From Paracoccaceae bacterium (lineage in GTDB: Bacteria; Pseudomonadota; Alphaproteobacteria; Rhodobacterales; Rhodobacteraceae), in contig JANSXZ010000001.1 in assembly GCA_024742705.1 (NCBI GenBank), forward strand, positions 1 through 64,000: a stretch of 64,000 nucleotides of DNA. The letters run 5' to 3'. How positions within the stretch are numbered: position 1 is the first letter of the stretch; each line of letters opens with the position of its first letter. Below the pieces are notes generated by a model. That model saw only the letters and a program-made list of their open reading frames with translations, was not told the origin of the DNA and ran no database searches. The position numbers and the translations under genes are program-made. Shown here piece by piece: positions 46,601 to 55,196 of this stretch.

Positions 46601-47023
46601 CAACAGGCACAGTTTCTCAAGCCGACGGTGATCACGCTGTGTTACGGCTTGGGCTTCGGGATGCTTTTGGTGCTGCTGGTGGTGCCTGCGCTCATGGCGG
46701 TGCAGCGCGATGTCGGCCGCCGGATCACGGCGATGCGGCGGGCGCTGCGCGGGCGGGCGCGGGGGCTGGCCACGCTGATGAGCGTGGCGCTGGGCGCGGT
46801 GCTGGGATGGCTGGCGGTGACGATGGGGGCCGCCGCGCTGACCGGGGCCTTGCCCGATCCGCTGTTGCGGGTGCTGCCGGCGCTGGACGGTCTTCCCGCG
46901 ATGCGCGCGGCCTTCATGTTGTTTGTCGGGGGCGTCGGGGTTCTGGCGCTGGCCAGCTATGCGTTGGGCGCGGCGGGGCTGATCGTGGTGTCGGCGCGGC
47001 GCAGATCCGCCAGCCGCAGCTGA
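43610..47023 (+). CDS. RND efflux transporter permease
   Basis: 1137 residues, the AcrB/MexB superfamily. The proton-relay Asp pair is present in span 4 (GIVVDDAIVVGEHADYRARQ), and the usual later segment GMTGIIINDSIVLVTTIDEY is kept. It is about 90 residues longer than most members: after the normal last spans comes a basic stretch (RRALRGRARG) and then two further hydrophobic spans (about 1050-1130). It works with the adaptor encoded just upstream; the substrate is unknown. The last 67 bases overlap the convergent NUDIX gene. Confidence 0.94.
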   Translation: MIRAIPKGAGGLLSYFTRHRTLANLLLVVMLVMGAFAIPNMRAQFFPDVIVDTVTVTVVWDGAGPEDVDGAIVQVLEPALLVVDGVESSAATSREGRGTITLDFEPGWDMSRAADDVQSAVDAVTTLPEEAEDPMVRRGVWRDRVTDVVITGPVGVDQLGLFADELVTRLFAVGVTRTTVLGVAAPETVVEIPSAQLIAHDISISEIATAIAEEVNADPAGDVTGANARVRTGTEKRSPDDLAGIVLRSNPDGSTLTISDVARIRVAGVDRARGYFVGANPAMTLRVDRSDRGDAIDIQHQVEDVVAQMQGSLPAGVTAELIRTRAESITARLDILVDNGLVGLGLVVCLLFLFLNARTAFWVAAGIPAAMFAAVALMYLFGLTINMVSLFGLIITLGIVVDDAIVVGEHADYRARQLGEHPVVAAENAARRMALPVFAATLTTVIAFFGLIAIGGRFGTLIRDIPFTVIVVLLASLVECFLILPHHMAHALSKAGRGRWYDAPSRVVNRGFVWVRDTLFRRLMALVIRARYVVLAGALLVLASQVALFIRGDVQWRFFNAPERGSVTGNFAMLEGATRADTLEMMREMQRAAEALGAEYAERYGANPIDFAMAEIGGNAGFGLAGADTKDGDLLGGISIELIDADLRPYSSFAFVGELQDRVVRHPLVETVSFRGWRSGPGGDALDVQFFGAEVQTLKSASEDLQAALAQYPEVSAVQDNLAYDKEELILDLTPQGQALGFTIDTLGRALRARLNGIEAATYPDGPRSATIRVELPAGELTADFLDRMQMRTPGGAYVPLADLVSVERRTGFSTVRRENGIRLISITGDISEDDPARAEEIGRALEAEILPRIASERQVEWRVSGLSEQEDTFLREALTGLVLCLTGIYLVLAWIFASWTRPIVIMIIIPFGLVGTIWGHWVWDVPLSMFTVVGLLGMTGIIINDSIVLVTTIDEYARDRGLVPSIIDGASDRLRPVMLTTLTTVLGLAPLLYEGSQQAQFLKPTVITLCYGLGFGMLLVLLVVPALMAVQRDVGRRITAMRRALRGRARGLATLMSVALGAVLGWLAVTMGAAALTGALPDPLLRVLPALDGLPAMRAAFMLFVGGVGVLALASYALGAAGLIVVSARRRSASRS

Positions 47024-47442
47024 GCGGCGCGCACCAGGTCGTGGACGCGCGCGCTCATCGGCAGATCGCCGGAGGCGACCCGCGCGACAGGCACCCATGC
47101 CGCATCGGTCACATCGTCGGCGGCCCGCGGCACGCCGCTTCGCCAGTCGCACAGCACCGCGGCCAGAAGGAAATGCACCGTCACCGCACCGGTTTCCGCG
47201 TCCCTTTGCAGCACGTCGATGTTGGTCAGATAGCCGAGCGGTTCGGCGACAATGCCGGTTTCCTCGCGCAATTCGCGGGCAGCGGCGGCCAGCGCGGTTT
47301 CGCCCAGCTCGACGTGGCCGCCGGGAAAACCCCAGAGGCCCGCATCGGGCATCTTTCCGCGGCGCGCCAGAAGAACGTCGCCATCGCGCAGCACGATGGC
47401 GATCGCGCCCAGTTTGGGCCGATCCGGCGCGGCGGTTGTCAT
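46957..47442 (-). CDS. NUDIX hydrolase
   Basis: 161 residues with a complete Nudix box, GGHVELGETALAAAARELRE followed by ETGI (about residues 41-64). It hydrolyses a nucleoside diphosphate-linked compound; ADP-ribose or oxidised nucleotides are possible, but the substrate cannot be read off. The ATG at 47442 overlaps the stop of the upstream DsbD-like gene by 4 bases. The last 67 bases overlap the RND permease gene on the other strand. Confidence 0.92.
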   Translation of the reverse strand: MTTAAPDRPKLGAIAIVLRDGDVLLARRGKMPDAGLWGFPGGHVELGETALAAAARELREETGIVAEPLGYLTNIDVLQRDAETGAVTVHFLLAAVLCDWRSGVPRAADDVTDAAWVPVARVASGDLPMSARVHDLVRAAQLRLADLRRADTTISPAAPNA

Positions 47443-48248
47443 TTCGGCGCGCAGCCCCGTATGTCGACCGCATGATCGCGGCCCAGAACGGTGATCCGAA
47501 CCGCCGACCGGTCCAGGGCGAACGCGGCCTTGTCCACATGCACCAGATCGACGCCGGCGATCAGCAGGCCGCCGCGCCATTCGGTGACCGCTTCGGACGC
47601 CCACAACAGCGGATTGCCCGGTTCGATAACGGTGAATTCGTCGCCGCCCGCCGAAGGCATGTCCACATGCGCCTCAAGCCGGAAGCCGCCCTGCGTCGGC
47701 GACAGGTGGCAGGTTGCGCGGCGCACTCCGGCTTCGGCGGCGCTGTAGGGGCGTTGCGCCAGGGCTGCGGTGATCGCGGCATTGCGTGGCGCCGCGCGGT
47801 CCAGCGCCGCATCGAAACGCAGATGCGCGGGTACGCAGACATCCTTGCAGACGCCGATATCCACCGTGCCGCGCAGATGCGGCGCACCTGATGTGTCGCC
47901 GGCGGTGATCTCGACCGGCAGAACCAGCTGGCGCGCGTAGCCTACCGATGTCATGCCGTTCTGGTCGAAGACACGCGGCGCGGGCCATGACACCGCCACC
48001 GAACGGGTGTTGCGCGACCCCGACCAATCGAAGAGCGGTGGAATACCGGCGTCTCCGGGGCTGCGCCAATAGGTTTTCCAACCGGGCGCGAGGGTGAAAT
48101 GCAGCGCGGCAAGATGGGTGCCGCGCGCTGTCGGCCCGCCATCCAGAACGCGCAGTTGCACGATGTCGTCCATGGCTTGGGCCTGTGCCCAGGGTGCGCC
48201 CGAAACGGCGATCAGCAGCGCCCCGATGATTGAAAACATGCGTGTCAT
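47439..48248 (-). CDS. Exported DsbD alpha-like (thiol-disulfide) domain protein
   Basis: 269 residues from ATG at 48248 with a signal peptide (MFSIIGALLIAVSGAPWAQA). The mature protein resembles the N-terminal, immunoglobulin-like domain of DsbD, with GWKTYWRSPGDAGIPPLFDW and the redox-type pair CKDVC followed by PAHLRF. Unlike DsbD it has no membrane channel part. It may pass reducing power in the periplasm, for example to cytochrome or copper-binding partners. An in-frame extension to 48272 is less likely to start the protein. Confidence 0.85.
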   Translation of the reverse strand: MTRMFSIIGALLIAVSGAPWAQAQAMDDIVQLRVLDGGPTARGTHLAALHFTLAPGWKTYWRSPGDAGIPPLFDWSGSRNTRSVAVSWPAPRVFDQNGMTSVGYARQLVLPVEITAGDTSGAPHLRGTVDIGVCKDVCVPAHLRFDAALDRAAPRNAAITAALAQRPYSAAEAGVRRATCHLSPTQGGFRLEAHVDMPSAGGDEFTVIEPGNPLLWASEAVTEWRGGLLIAGVDLVHVDKAAFALDRSAVRITVLGRDHAVDIRGCAPK

Positions 48249-48363
48249 GGGGGCTGAATGCCGCAGGTGCATTGAAATGCCAAATCACGTTCGGGTCACT
48301 TCCTGTTGCACAGCGCAGGCCCAGCCGCCATTCTGAACGTCAGCCGAACAAAGGGACGCGCGC

Positions 48364-48918
48364 ATGGATCTGACCGGCAAGCTGTTGATCGCGATGCCCG
48401 GCATGGGCGATCCGAGGTTCGAACACTCGGTGGTCTACCTGTGCAAACACGGGGCCGACGGGGCGATGGGGCTGATCGTCAACAAGCCGTCGCAGGACGT
48501 TCGGTTGAGCGATCTGCTGGGTCAGCTCGATATCGAATGTGCCGAGGCGGTTGGCGCCCGCCCGCTGCATTTCGGCGGCCCGGTGGAAACCGGGCGCGGT
48601 TTCGTGCTGCATTCTGCCGATTACCAGTCGAACCTTCAGTCGATGCGCCTTGGCGCTGATTTCGCGATGACGGCCACGCTGGACATTCTCGAGGACATCG
48701 CCCGTGGCGATGGCCCCCGGCGCGGTCTGGTCGCGCTGGGCTATGCCGGATGGGGCGCCGGGCAACTGGAAACCGAACTGACGCGCAACGGATGGCTGAC
48801 GGCGGATGCTGCGCCCGACCTGGTGTTCGATCTGCCGGATGCGCGCAAATGGTCGGCGGCGCTGGGCACGCTGGGCATCGATCCGGTGGTGCTTTCGGCC
48901 GATGCCGGCCGGGCCTAG
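48364..48918 (+). CDS. YqgE/AlgH family protein
   Basis: 184 residues of the UPF0301 family: [20 protein letters not shown] and [20 protein letters not shown] at the start, and [20 protein letters not shown] later. Its biochemical role is unsettled; a regulatory role was proposed for AlgH in Pseudomonas. The 3' end overlaps the convergent threonylcarbamoyl-AMP synthase gene by 4 bases. Confidence 0.94.
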   Translation: MDLTGKLLIAMPGMGDPRFEHSVVYLCKHGADGAMGLIVNKPSQDVRLSDLLGQLDIECAEAVGARPLHFGGPVETGRGFVLHSADYQSNLQSMRLGADFAMTATLDILEDIARGDGPRRGLVALGYAGWGAGQLETELTRNGWLTADAAPDLVFDLPDARKWSAALGTLGIDPVVLSADAGRA

Positions 48919-49862
48919 CGCGGCGCGGCGGCGCGGCGCAGACGGTCGTTGATCGCCGCGCCCAGCCCGGTTTCGGGCACCGGGGCAACGGCGATGGGCC
49001 GCCCCATCGCATCCAGCCGGTGAAGATATTCGAACAGATGGGCCGCCGCCTCGGCCAGGTCGCCATCGGGTGACAGGTTCAGATCGCCCGGCACCGGCCC
49101 AAAGCCCAGCATGACCTCGGTGTCGCGCGGCGCCATTGCGTCCAGACGGACCGCCGCGGCGGGGGCATAATGCGACGCCATCTGCCCCGGCGCGCTGAGC
49201 GGTGCGTCGGCGGCGGCCACGGCCACGTCGCGACCCAGGCAGGCGGCGATGGCGGCGCGCGGCACCCCGCCGGGGCGCAGGATGACCGGCGCTGAACCCG
49301 CCAGCCCGACAACGGTGGATTCGACACCCACGGCGCAGGGGCCGTCATTCACCACGGCGGCAATGCGCCCGTCCAGCCCGCTCAGCACATGCGCGGCGCT
49401 GGTCGGGCTGATCCGGCCCGACGGATTGGCCGACGGCGCGGCAACCGGCATGTCCGCGGCGCGCAGCAGCGCAAGCGCGGCGGGATGCGCCGGGATCCGC
49501 AGCGCGACCGTATCCAGGCCGGCCGTGACCAGGCCGGAAAGGCCGTGCCGCTCGCGCAGCGGCAAGACCATGCTGAGAGGTCCGGGCCAAAAGGCGCGCG
49601 CCAGGCTTTCGGCATCGGCGGACCACCGCACGAGGGCCCGCGCCTGCGCGGCTTCGGCCAGATGCACGATCAGCGGGTTGAAACTGGGCCTGCCCTTGGC
49701 GGCATAGATCGCGGCGACGGCGGCCCCGTTGCGGGCATCGGCACCCAGCCCATAGACCGTTTCGGTGGGAAACGCCACCAACCGACCGGCGCGCATCAGA
49801 TCGGCGGCGCGGGCAATATCGGCAGGCCCGGCCCCAAGTCGAAGGGTATCGCTGTTGCTCAT
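48915..49862 (-). CDS. Threonylcarbamoyl-AMP synthase, Sua5 type
   Basis: 315 residues from ATG at 49862. The N-terminal YrdC-like domain (about 1-205) has [20 protein letters not shown], the KxR-like [10 protein letters not shown] and [16 protein letters not shown] linker with [10 protein letters not shown] and a C-terminal Sua5 domain follow. It makes threonylcarbamoyl-AMP for the t6A37 tRNA modification with TsaD. A much longer frame continuing to 51635 lies antisense to the acyl-CoA dehydrogenase and is not real. Confidence 0.95.
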   Translation of the reverse strand: MSNSDTLRLGAGPADIARAADLMRAGRLVAFPTETVYGLGADARNGAAVAAIYAAKGRPSFNPLIVHLAEAAQARALVRWSADAESLARAFWPGPLSMVLPLRERHGLSGLVTAGLDTVALRIPAHPAALALLRAADMPVAAPSANPSGRISPTSAAHVLSGLDGRIAAVVNDGPCAVGVESTVVGLAGSAPVILRPGGVPRAAIAACLGRDVAVAAADAPLSAPGQMASHYAPAAAVRLDAMAPRDTEVMLGFGPVPGDLNLSPDGDLAEAAAHLFEYLHRLDAMGRPIAVAPVPETGLGAAINDRLRRAAAPR

Positions 49863-49997
49863 GGGTGGCGTGACGCGGCGTTTCTGTTGCACCGGTCTGC
49901 CCGGTGGTTTGTGGTACTGGTGTCTGAATGTGCATAGCCCTGCCTGCGTCGGGTGCCAAGCGGCTTTGCCATGCCATCTTTTGCCAGGAGGACCGCC

Positions 49998-51710
49998 ATG
50001 ACCTACCGCGCTCCCGTTGCCGATTTCGAATTTATCTGCCGCCACGTGGTCGGGTTCTCGCAGGTGACAGCCACCGACCGCTACGCCGAAACCACCGACG
50101 ATCTGACCCACGCGATCCTGACCGAAGCGGGCAAGTTGTGCGACGATGTCATGGCGCCGCTTCAGCGCGTCGGCGATCAGCACCCCGCGCGGCTGGAAAA
50201 CGGCGTTGTGCGCACCTCGCCGGGCTGGCGCGACGGCTGGGCGGCCATCGCCGAAGGCGGATGGATCGGCATCGCCGGTGATCCGGAACACGGCGGCATG
50301 GGCCTGCCCATGACGGTGGCCACCGCGGTCAACGACATGATGAGCGGCGCCTGCCTGTCGCTGCAACTGGCCCCCCTGATGAGCCAGGGCCAGATCGAGG
50401 CGCTGGAGCATCACGCCAGCGACGCGCTGAAGGCGTTGTACCTGCCCAAGCTGATTTCCGGCGAATGGGCCGGCACCATGAACCTGACCGAACCGCAGGC
50501 CGGATCGGATGTCGGCGCGCTCAGCTCGAAAGCCGAGGACAACGGCGACGGAAGTTACGCGATCAGCGGCCAGAAGATCTATATCAGCTATGGCGAACAC
50601 GACCTGACGGAAAACATCTGCCACCTGGTGCTGGCCCGGCTGCCCGACGCGGTGCCCGGCACCAAGGGCATCAGCCTGTTTCTGGTGCCCAAGCGGCTGC
50701 CCGATGCCGATGGCAACGCCGGCGTCGCGAACACGCTGAAGGTCGTCTCTCTTGAACACAAGATGGGCCTGCACGGCTCGCCCACCTGCGTGATGCAATA
50801 CGATGGCGCCACCGGCTGGATGGTGGGCGAACCCGGCGGCGGCATGGCGGCAATGTTCACGATGATGAACAACGCCCGTCTGGGTGTCGGATGCCAGGGT
50901 GTCGGCGTGGCCGAAGGCGCGTTTCAGCAGGCGATGGCCTATGCGCTGGAACGCAAGCAGGGCCGGTCGCTGCATGGTTACACGATCGCCGCCCACGCCG
51001 ATGTGCGCCGGATGCTGATGGCCATGAAAGCCGAGGTTTTCGCCGCGCGCAGCATTGCCCTGGCCTGCGCGGTGGCCATCGACATGGAAACCGCCACCGA
51101 CGATGCCGATTGGCGGGCGCGCGCGGCATTGCTGACGCCGATCGCCAAGGCCTGTGGAACCGAAACCGGGAACGCCGTGGCGCAGACTGGCATCCAGGTG
51201 CACGGCGGCATGGGCTTCGTCGAGGATTCGGGCGCCGCGCAGTTCGCCCGTGATGTGCGGGTCACGTCGATCTACGAAGGCACCAACGGGATCCAGGCGA
51301 TGGACCTGGTCGGGCGCAAGCTGTTGGATGGGGGCGAAACGGCGTTCCGGCTTCTGGACGAGGTGGAAGCCCACAGCGAAACCGTGCGCAGCGCGCAAGC
51401 CGGGCTGGCCGATCTGGCCGGGCTGGTGTGGGACGCATCTGAATCGCTGCGCGAAACCACCGAATGGATGGTGGCACATTCCGCCGACGACCGTGCCGCC
51501 GGGGCGGTGCCCTTCCTCAAGGCTTTCGCGCGGGTTCTGGGCGGCCACTACCATCTGCGCGCGGCGCAGGCCGATCCGGCCGGCCCCCGCGCGGCGCTGG
51601 CACGGTTTTATATCGAACGGCTGTTGCCCGAACACGCCGCCTTGCTGACCGAGGCGCAGGCGGGGTCGGACGGGCTTTATGCCATGTCGCTGGACGATCT
51701 GGCCGCCTGA
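49998..51710 (+). CDS. Acyl-CoA dehydrogenase (long form with extra C-terminal domain)
   Basis: 570 residues, FAD-dependent. ATG at 49998 follows CAGGAGG. The family signatures are MNLTEPQAGSDVGAL and GGMGFVEDSGAAQFARDVRV, with EGTNGIQAMDLVGRKL. The extra C-terminal domain is seen in long-chain or 3-methylmercaptopropionyl-CoA (DmdC-like) dehydrogenases; the chain specificity cannot be decided here. Electrons would pass through ETF to the ETF-quinone oxidoreductase at 61529-63178. An MBL hydrolase gene overlaps its stop. Confidence 0.92.
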   Translation: MTYRAPVADFEFICRHVVGFSQVTATDRYAETTDDLTHAILTEAGKLCDDVMAPLQRVGDQHPARLENGVVRTSPGWRDGWAAIAEGGWIGIAGDPEHGGMGLPMTVATAVNDMMSGACLSLQLAPLMSQGQIEALEHHASDALKALYLPKLISGEWAGTMNLTEPQAGSDVGALSSKAEDNGDGSYAISGQKIYISYGEHDLTENICHLVLARLPDAVPGTKGISLFLVPKRLPDADGNAGVANTLKVVSLEHKMGLHGSPTCVMQYDGATGWMVGEPGGGMAAMFTMMNNARLGVGCQGVGVAEGAFQQAMAYALERKQGRSLHGYTIAAHADVRRMLMAMKAEVFAARSIALACAVAIDMETATDDADWRARAALLTPIAKACGTETGNAVAQTGIQVHGGMGFVEDSGAAQFARDVRVTSIYEGTNGIQAMDLVGRKLLDGGETAFRLLDEVEAHSETVRSAQAGLADLAGLVWDASESLRETTEWMVAHSADDRAAGAVPFLKAFARVLGGHYHLRAAQADPAGPRAALARFYIERLLPEHAALLTEAQAGSDGLYAMSLDDLAA

Positions 51711-52759
51711 TGGGCATGGATGGCTCGTTCGAGGGGCTGCGATACCCGTGGCCGGAACCGCCTGCGCGCGGCGAGACCACCGAAATCGCTCCGGGTGTGC
51801 TGTGGATCAGGCTGCCGTTGCCGATGCGTCTGGATCACGTCAACGTCTATGCTCTGGACGATGGCGATGGCTGGACGCTGGTGGACACCGGGTTCGCCTC
51901 GCGGCTGGGGCGCGACATCTGGACGGCCTTGCTGAGCGGGCCGCTGGCCGGAAAACCGTTGCGCCGGGTCGTGGTCACGCACCATCATCCCGATCACATC
52001 GGCCTTGCCGGCTGGTTCCAGACCGTGCATGGCGCCGAACTGATCACCACCCGCACCGCCTGGCTGATGGGGCGGATGCTGATGCTCGACCGGCACCCCG
52101 CAACGGCGCCCGAAACGTTGGAGTTCTACCGCAGCGCCGGCATGGAACCCGCGCTGCTCGAGAAACGTGCCCGCGAGAAACCCTTCAATTTCAGCGATGT
52201 CGTCGCGCCCCTGCCGCAGGGCTATATGCGCATCCGGCAAGGCGACAGGCTGCGCATGGGCGGCCGCGACTGGCAGGTGCATATCGGCAACGGCCATGCG
52301 CCGGAACATGCCACCTTCTGGAGCTGCGACGACAACCTGGTGCTGGCCGGCGATCAGATCCTGTCGTCGATCAGCCCCAATATCGGTGTTTACCCGACCG
52401 AACCCATGGCCGATCCGGTCGCTGAATGGCTGGAGGCTTGTGAAAGGTTGTTGGCGCTGGCATTGCCCGGGCATCTGGTTCTGGGCGGGCACAAGCTGCC
52501 GTTTACCGGGTTGCCGCTGCGCATGCGTCAGCTGATCGAAAATCACCACGGCGCGCTGAACCGTCTTCTGGGCGCGCTGGACACGCCGCATACGGCGGCC
52601 GACTGTTTCGGCCATCTTTTCAAACGGCGCATCGGCGAAGCCGAATACGGCCTGGCACTGGCCGAATCGGTGGCCCATGTCAGCCATCTGTACCAGTCGG
52701 GGCAGGTGGACCGCTGGCGCGGCGAAACCGGCGCCTGGCTTTATCAGCGGCGGAACTGA
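51710..52759 (+). CDS. MBL-fold metallohydrolase
   Basis: 349 residues from ATG at 51710 (one-base overlap with the acyl-CoA dehydrogenase stop). The zinc motif is THHHPDHIGLAGW, followed by GNGHAPEHATFW and LAGDQILSSISPNIGVYP. The C-terminal helical tail (about 255-345) is typical of LACTB2-like hydrolases. The pairing with an acyl-CoA dehydrogenase suggests a thioesterase or hydroxyacylglutathione hydrolase-like role in acyl metabolism; that is inference. Confidence 0.9.
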   Translation: MGMDGSFEGLRYPWPEPPARGETTEIAPGVLWIRLPLPMRLDHVNVYALDDGDGWTLVDTGFASRLGRDIWTALLSGPLAGKPLRRVVVTHHHPDHIGLAGWFQTVHGAELITTRTAWLMGRMLMLDRHPATAPETLEFYRSAGMEPALLEKRAREKPFNFSDVVAPLPQGYMRIRQGDRLRMGGRDWQVHIGNGHAPEHATFWSCDDNLVLAGDQILSSISPNIGVYPTEPMADPVAEWLEACERLLALALPGHLVLGGHKLPFTGLPLRMRQLIENHHGALNRLLGALDTPHTAADCFGHLFKRRIGEAEYGLALAESVAHVSHLYQSGQVDRWRGETGAWLYQRRN

Positions 52760-52763
52760 AACG

Positions 52764-53219
52764 ATGAGCCGCGAAAACCCCGGCACCGGCGAAGCCACCG
52801 TGGACGATGCGATCCCGCGCGTGCACGAGGTGCATGCCGCGACCGACGACCGCGGCACCGCCATGCAGGCCCTGACTTCGCAGGTCCGCCAGCCGCCCGC
52901 CCAGAAGAGCGCGGCGCAATGGGCCTATGAGCGGATGATCCTCTACATCCAGAATTTCGAGAAACAGCTGGACAGCGAACACGAGGTTGCGATGGGCTTT
53001 GCCGGCGGCGACGCGGGTGTGTTGCGCATCGAGGGCATGGGCTATTTCGATCCCGACATCGTCACTTTCTACGGGTCCGAGGCGAATGGCACGCGCACCC
53101 AGCTGATCCAGCATGTCAGCCAGCTGAACGTGATGCTGCGCGCGCTGCCCAAACCCGACCCCGCCGCAGCCCCGGTGCGGATCGGTTTCCGGCTGGCGGC
53201 GGATCTGGATCGCGATTGA
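52764..53219 (+). CDS. DUF6173-type protein
   Basis: 151 residues, soluble. The well-kept core is AAQWAYERMILYIQNFEKQL, followed by EVAMGFAGGDAGVLRIEGMG and YFDPDIVTFYG, then TQLIQHVSQLNVML. From memory this is the DUF6173 pattern; the function is unknown. It starts 4 bases after the MBL gene and is probably co-transcribed with it. Confidence 0.8.
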   Translation: MSRENPGTGEATVDDAIPRVHEVHAATDDRGTAMQALTSQVRQPPAQKSAAQWAYERMILYIQNFEKQLDSEHEVAMGFAGGDAGVLRIEGMGYFDPDIVTFYGSEANGTRTQLIQHVSQLNVMLRALPKPDPAAAPVRIGFRLAADLDRD

Positions 53220-53314
53220 CCCGGTGCTGTGACATTCTGTGCGGGCAAGACGTGGTGACATGACCGGGGGAATCCGCTAACCCCTAACCCGACAAGACAA
53301 ACGGGAAGAACGAC

Positions 53315-53449
53315 ATGGCTGAGCACAAACACGGCGACATGGACATCAAGGACCATGTAAAGACCTTTGACGGTTTCATGAAATTCACGACCTACACCGT
53401 TGTGGCGATCATCGTGCTGCTGGTGCTGATGGCGGTTTTCATCACCTGA
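53315..53449 (+). CDS. aa3-type cytochrome c oxidase subunit IV
   Basis: 44 residues from ATG at 53315 to TGA at 53447-53449. A polar N-terminus (MAEHKHGDMDIKDHVKTFDG) is followed by one membrane span (TYTVVAIIVLLVLMAVF). This is the small single-helix subunit IV seen in Paracoccus and Rhodobacter aa3 oxidases. GGGAAGAA precedes the start. The main oxidase genes are not in the window. Confidence 0.88.
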   Translation: MAEHKHGDMDIKDHVKTFDGFMKFTTYTVVAIIVLLVLMAVFIT

Positions 53450-53459
53450 GGCGGGCGCT

Positions 53460-54065
53460 GTGCGGCGCTGGGTGACGGCAGCCCTGATCGGATGCGCATT
53501 GCTGGCGGTGTCCGGCTGCGCCGGTGTGTCGGTGCAGGCCGATGATGCCACGGTCGCGGCGGTGCGGTACCGCGATCCCGGCCCGGCGACGCTGACGGTC
53601 TATTCGGTGATCAACAACAGGACCGGCGCGGGCGGCCACACCGCGCTGTTGATCAACGCATCTGAACGGGTTCTCTTTGATCCGGCGGGCTCGTTCCGTC
53701 TCGACGGAGTGCCGGAACGCGATGACGTGCTCTTCGGCATTACCCCGCGTGTCGAACGCATCTACCGCAGCGCCCATGCGCGGGCCTCGCACCATGTGGT
53801 CTCGCAGACTTTTCAGGTAACGCCGGAGCAGGCCGAAACCGCCTATCGGCTGGCGCTGGCGAACGGGCCGGTGCCGGGCGCGCTTTGCGCCAGCGTCACC
53901 TCGGGGCTGTTGCGGCAGGTGCCCGGTTTTGAAAACACGTTGCGCACCTATTTTCCCGAAGCCTTGATGGCAGACCTGGCGACGCGCCCGGACGGCATCA
54001 GCGAAAGCTACTTCGAGAATGACACCGGCGATGTCGTCGACGGTGTCGCGGCGGCGGCGCTCTAG
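53460..54065 (+). CDS. Lipoprotein of unknown function, possible permuted papain-like fold
   Basis: 201 residues from GTG at 53460, with a lipoprotein signal (lipobox VSGC at 17-20). The mature part contains a conserved-looking GGHTALLINASERVLFDPAG and, later, PGALCASVTSGLLRQVPG. The order His then Cys, with these surroundings, resembles circularly permuted NlpC/P60 (YiiX-like) hydrolases. That is only a suggestion, since the third catalytic residue is not clear. It lies 10 bases after the oxidase subunit gene. Confidence 0.7.
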   Translation: MRRWVTAALIGCALLAVSGCAGVSVQADDATVAAVRYRDPGPATLTVYSVINNRTGAGGHTALLINASERVLFDPAGSFRLDGVPERDDVLFGITPRVERIYRSAHARASHHVVSQTFQVTPEQAETAYRLALANGPVPGALCASVTSGLLRQVPGFENTLRTYFPEALMADLATRPDGISESYFENDTGDVVDGVAAAAL

Positions 54066-54078
54066 GCCCGCGCGCGTA

Positions 54079-54432
54079 TCACAGGCCGCCGCCCCCGGTC
54101 AGCCACAGAACAATCCACAGCGTGCCCGCCCCGGCGATGATCGACGCCAGCACGTTGCGCAGCAACAGCCCCGCCAGAACGGTCGCGCAGGCCGCGGCGC
54201 CCCGCGCCAGATCCGGCGTGCCGCCGGTTGCCGCGGGCCACAGAACCAGCGGCGCCACCAGTGCCGGCAGCACAGCAACGGCCGTATAGCGCAGGTGCCG
54301 CAACAGCCATTCGGGGATCGTACGGTCGCCGATCAGACCGGTGAAGACGAACCGCAGGCCAAAGCTGCCCAGCCCCAGCCCGACGATCACGACCCAAAGT
54401 TGGGTGGTGTCTATCTGTGCCGCGTCGGTCAT
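54079..54432 (-). CDS. azlD: Branched-chain amino acid exporter small subunit
   Basis: 117 residues with four hydrophobic spans (WVVIVGLGLGSFGLRFVFTG at the start). AzlD works with AzlC as the two-subunit LIV-E exporter. The ATG overlaps the azlC stop by 4 bases. A longer frame to 54699 lies inside azlC. Confidence 0.92.
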   Translation of the reverse strand: MTDAAQIDTTQLWVVIVGLGLGSFGLRFVFTGLIGDRTIPEWLLRHLRYTAVAVLPALVAPLVLWPAATGGTPDLARGAAACATVLAGLLLRNVLASIIAGAGTLWIVLWLTGGGGL

Positions 54433-55142
54433 TGCGGTGCCCTTCGCATTTGCCACAACTCGGTGCGCGCCCCGGCCATCATGCCCGCCGTGCCGGCCAC
54501 GATCAGGCCCAGATTGTAGGGCAGGCCGGTGCACAGCAACGCGATGACAATCGCCGTCAGCGCCGCCACCACATGCGCGGCGGTGCGCAGCATCGGCGTG
54601 ATCATCGCCAGAAACGTGATCGGCAACGCAAAATCCAGCGCAAAGCTGTCGGGGATGGTTTCGCCCACGACGGCGCCGACGTAGGTGAACACATACCACA
54701 GCGGGCAGACCGGCGCGACGCTGCCGAAAAAGAACGCCACCTTCTGCGGCACCGTCAGATCGGGCGCGGCTTCATACCGGGCAACCGAACAGGCATAGGA
54801 CTGATCGACGGTAAAATAGGCGATCACCGCCCGTTGCCAAAGCGGCGCCGCGCCCAGGTGCGGTGTCAGCGATGCGGAATACATCGCCATCCGCAGATTG
54901 ACCGCCAGGGCCGAGACGAGCACCAGCACCGTGGGCACGTTTTCCTGCATCAGTTGCAGCGCGGTGAACTGGGCGGCGCCGGCGATCACGAGGATCGAAA
55001 ACACCATGGTTTCGGTCAGTTGCAGGCCCGCTTCGGTGGCCAGCACGCCGAACAGCATGGCAAAGGGCGCCACCACCAGCGTGAATGGCGCGCCCGACCG
55101 GACACCCCGCCAGAATTCGGATTTGGTGGTGGAGGAAGACAT
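54429..55142 (-). CDS. azlC: Branched-chain amino acid exporter large subunit
   Basis: 237 residues with about seven spans. Typical segments are FWRGVRSGAPFTLVVAPFAM, FSILVIAGAAQFTALQLM and VNLRMAMYSASLTPHLG. It exports branched-chain amino acids or analogues together with AzlD. Divergent from fdhD, with 54 bases between the two starts. Confidence 0.93.
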   Translation of the reverse strand: MSSSTTKSEFWRGVRSGAPFTLVVAPFAMLFGVLATEAGLQLTETMVFSILVIAGAAQFTALQLMQENVPTVLVLVSALAVNLRMAMYSASLTPHLGAAPLWQRAVIAYFTVDQSYACSVARYEAAPDLTVPQKVAFFFGSVAPVCPLWYVFTYVGAVVGETIPDSFALDFALPITFLAMITPMLRTAAHVVAALTAIVIALLCTGLPYNLGLIVAGTAGMMAGARTELWQMRRAPQ

Positions 55143-55196
55143 GCGATCGCCCTAGACTGATGGCCACGACGTACCCCCCTTTCGCAGGAGATACAA

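Noticed and set aside
43649..47539. A 1296-codon minus-strand frame opposite the RND permease
   Set aside because: It is an antisense shadow: the composition is rich in Arg, His and Gln, no motif is visible, and the real genes on both strands explain the region.
53460..54065. LapG-type periplasmic protease for the giant surface protein
   Set aside because: LapG proteases have the order Cys, His, Asp; here His precedes Cys and the protein is a lipoprotein located 45 kb away.
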